From NCBI GenBank assembly GCA_017387165.1, contig JAFOFS010000244.1, forward strand, positions 1 through 6,010: a stretch of DNA of 6,010 bases, in the 5' to 3' direction. A program made the position numbers and the translations under genes. Under the pieces are notes generated by a model, which saw only the letters and a program-made list of their open reading frames with translations, was not told the origin of the DNA and searched no databases. Each line of letters starts with the position of its first letter. Position 1 is the first letter of the stretch. Positions 5,230 to 6,010 of the stretch are shown piece by piece. The DNA is from Clostridia bacterium. GTDB taxonomy: Bacteria > Bacillota > Clostridia > Oscillospirales > Acutalibacteraceae.

Positions 5230-6010
5230 TTAGTTGCAGATGGTGAGCTCGGTGTCGATATCGAACAGGTGGATCTTGTTGTTCTCCAGAACGATTTCGA
5301 CGTCGTCACCCGGGCGGGCGGTGGAGGTCGGCTCGACGCGAGCGGTCAGAGCGTTGCCCAGAACGTTCAGGTACAGGTAGGTCTCCGCACCCATCAACTC
5401 GGTGACTTCGGTGTTGGCCATAACCTTGCACTCCGGCATCGCCTCGAGGTAACGGGGCTCGTCGTGCACGTCTTCCGGACGGATACCCATCAGGACCTTC
5501 TTGCCGACGTAGCCTTCCAGCACGCCGCCTTCGTTCTTGGAATCCGGAAGCGGGATGATGTTCTGACGCTCGTCGTTACCGAAGGAGATGGCAAACTTGT
5601 CGTCCTTCTTGATGAGGGTCGCCTCGACGAAGTTCATCTGCGGGCTGCCGATGAAGCCGGCAACGAAGGTGTTGCACGGGGTGTCGTACAGCTTCTGCGG
5701 AGTATCGACCTGCTGCACGAAGCCGTCCTTCATAACCACGATGCGATCGCCCATGGTCATAGCTTCGGTCTGGTCGTGGGTAACATAGATGAAGGTGGTG
5801 CCGAGCTTCAGGTGCAGCTTGGACAACTCGGTACGCATCTGCGCACGGAGCTTCGCGTCCAGGTTGGACAGCGGCTCGTCGAGCAGGAAGACCTTCGGCT
5901 CACGGACGATCGCACGGCCGAGCGCAACGCGCTGACGCTGACCACCGGACAGCGCCTTGGGCTTGCGGTTCAGCAGATGCTCGAGGTCGAGCACCTTGGC
6001 AGCCTCGTGC
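5230..6010 (-). CDS. ugpC: Carbohydrate ABC transporter ATP-binding protein, MalK/UgpC/MsmX type (N-terminus cut by window edge)
   Basis: The frame is open from the right edge (6010) to a TAA at 5230-5232, giving 259 residues; an ATG at 5994 is internal because homologous sequence continues upstream of it. Visible in order are the ABC signature L-S-G-G-Q, Walker B V-F-L-L-D-E-P, D-loop S-N-L-D-A-K-L-R, the switch His in T-H-D-Q-T-E-A-M, the G-D-R-I-V-V-M segment, and F-I-G-S-P-Q-M-N-F entering the C-terminal regulatory/TOBE region with G-I-R-P-E-D. Walker A and the Q-loop lie outside the window; the family is near 370 residues, so about 110 are missing. The protein powers sugar or glycerol-phosphate-type uptake at the inner membrane face and in Bacillota is often shared among several importers. 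The substrate cannot be told from the ATPase, so the symbol is a subfamily label. Strong C/G-ending codon bias suggests high expression. It converges on the YD-repeat gene. Confidence 0.93.
   Translation of the reverse strand, partial: HEAAKVLDLEHLLNRKPKALSGGQRQRVALGRAIVREPKVFLLDEPLSNLDAKLRAQMRTELSKLHLKLGTTFIYVTHDQTEAMTMGDRIVVMKDGFVQQVDTPQKLYDTPCNTFVAGFIGSPQMNFVEATLIKKDDKFAISFGNDERQNIIPLPDSKNEGGVLEGYVGKKVLMGIRPEDVHDEPRYLEAMPECKVMANTEVTELMGAETYLYLNVLGNALTARVEPTSTARPGDDVEIVLENNKIHLFDIDTELTICN

Overview
The window looks like chromosomal DNA of a moderately GC-rich Gram-positive anaerobe, most likely a clostridial Bacillota of the Oscillospiraceae/Ruminococcaceae type. The reasons are AGGAG-type ribosome sites, sigma-A-like promoters with 17-base spacers, two lipoproteins with Thr-rich linkers behind a Cys lipobox, and a carbohydrate-type ABC ATPase. 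The taxonomic call is inference from style; no marker gene is present.

Layout. (1) Positions 1-824, minus strand: the first 274 residues of a lipoprotein cut by the left edge. It has two Thr-rich linkers flanking a domain that resembles the extracytoplasmic middle domain of RsgI anti-sigma factors. (2) Positions 825-958: a short divergent intergenic region with two back-to-back promoters. (3) Positions 959-3913, plus strand: a tight three-gene operon, each gene overlapping the next. It encodes a polytopic GT-C/DUF6056-like membrane protein, a GtrB/CsbB-type polyprenyl-phosphate glycosyltransferase and a GtrA-type small membrane protein, and it ends at a strong intrinsic terminator. (4) Positions 4000-5142, plus strand: a lipoprotein with a Thr-rich linker, a short helical segment and ten YD (RHS-type) repeats, read from its own promoter just behind the terminator. 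(5) Positions 5143-5229: two hairpin terminators between convergent genes. (6) Positions 5230-6010, minus strand: the C-terminal 259 residues of a MalK/UgpC/MsmX-type sugar ABC transporter ATPase, cut by the right edge.

How they work together. The three-gene operon has the parts list of a three-component (GtrABC-like) glycosylation system. A cytoplasmic GT2 enzyme charges a lipid carrier with a sugar, a GtrA-like protein helps it across the membrane, and a multi-pass enzyme transfers the sugar to a cell-surface acceptor. Sugar and acceptor cannot be read from the sequence. The two lipoproteins would sit on the same outer face of the membrane, but a functional link to the glycosylation operon is only suggested by adjacency. 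The ABC ATPase appears to belong to an unrelated unit.

The most unusual item is the left-edge lipoprotein. It carries an RsgI-like domain, including the conserved Asn-Pro, without any anti-sigma domain on its N-terminal side. No CRISPR array, mobile element, tRNA or rRNA was seen.
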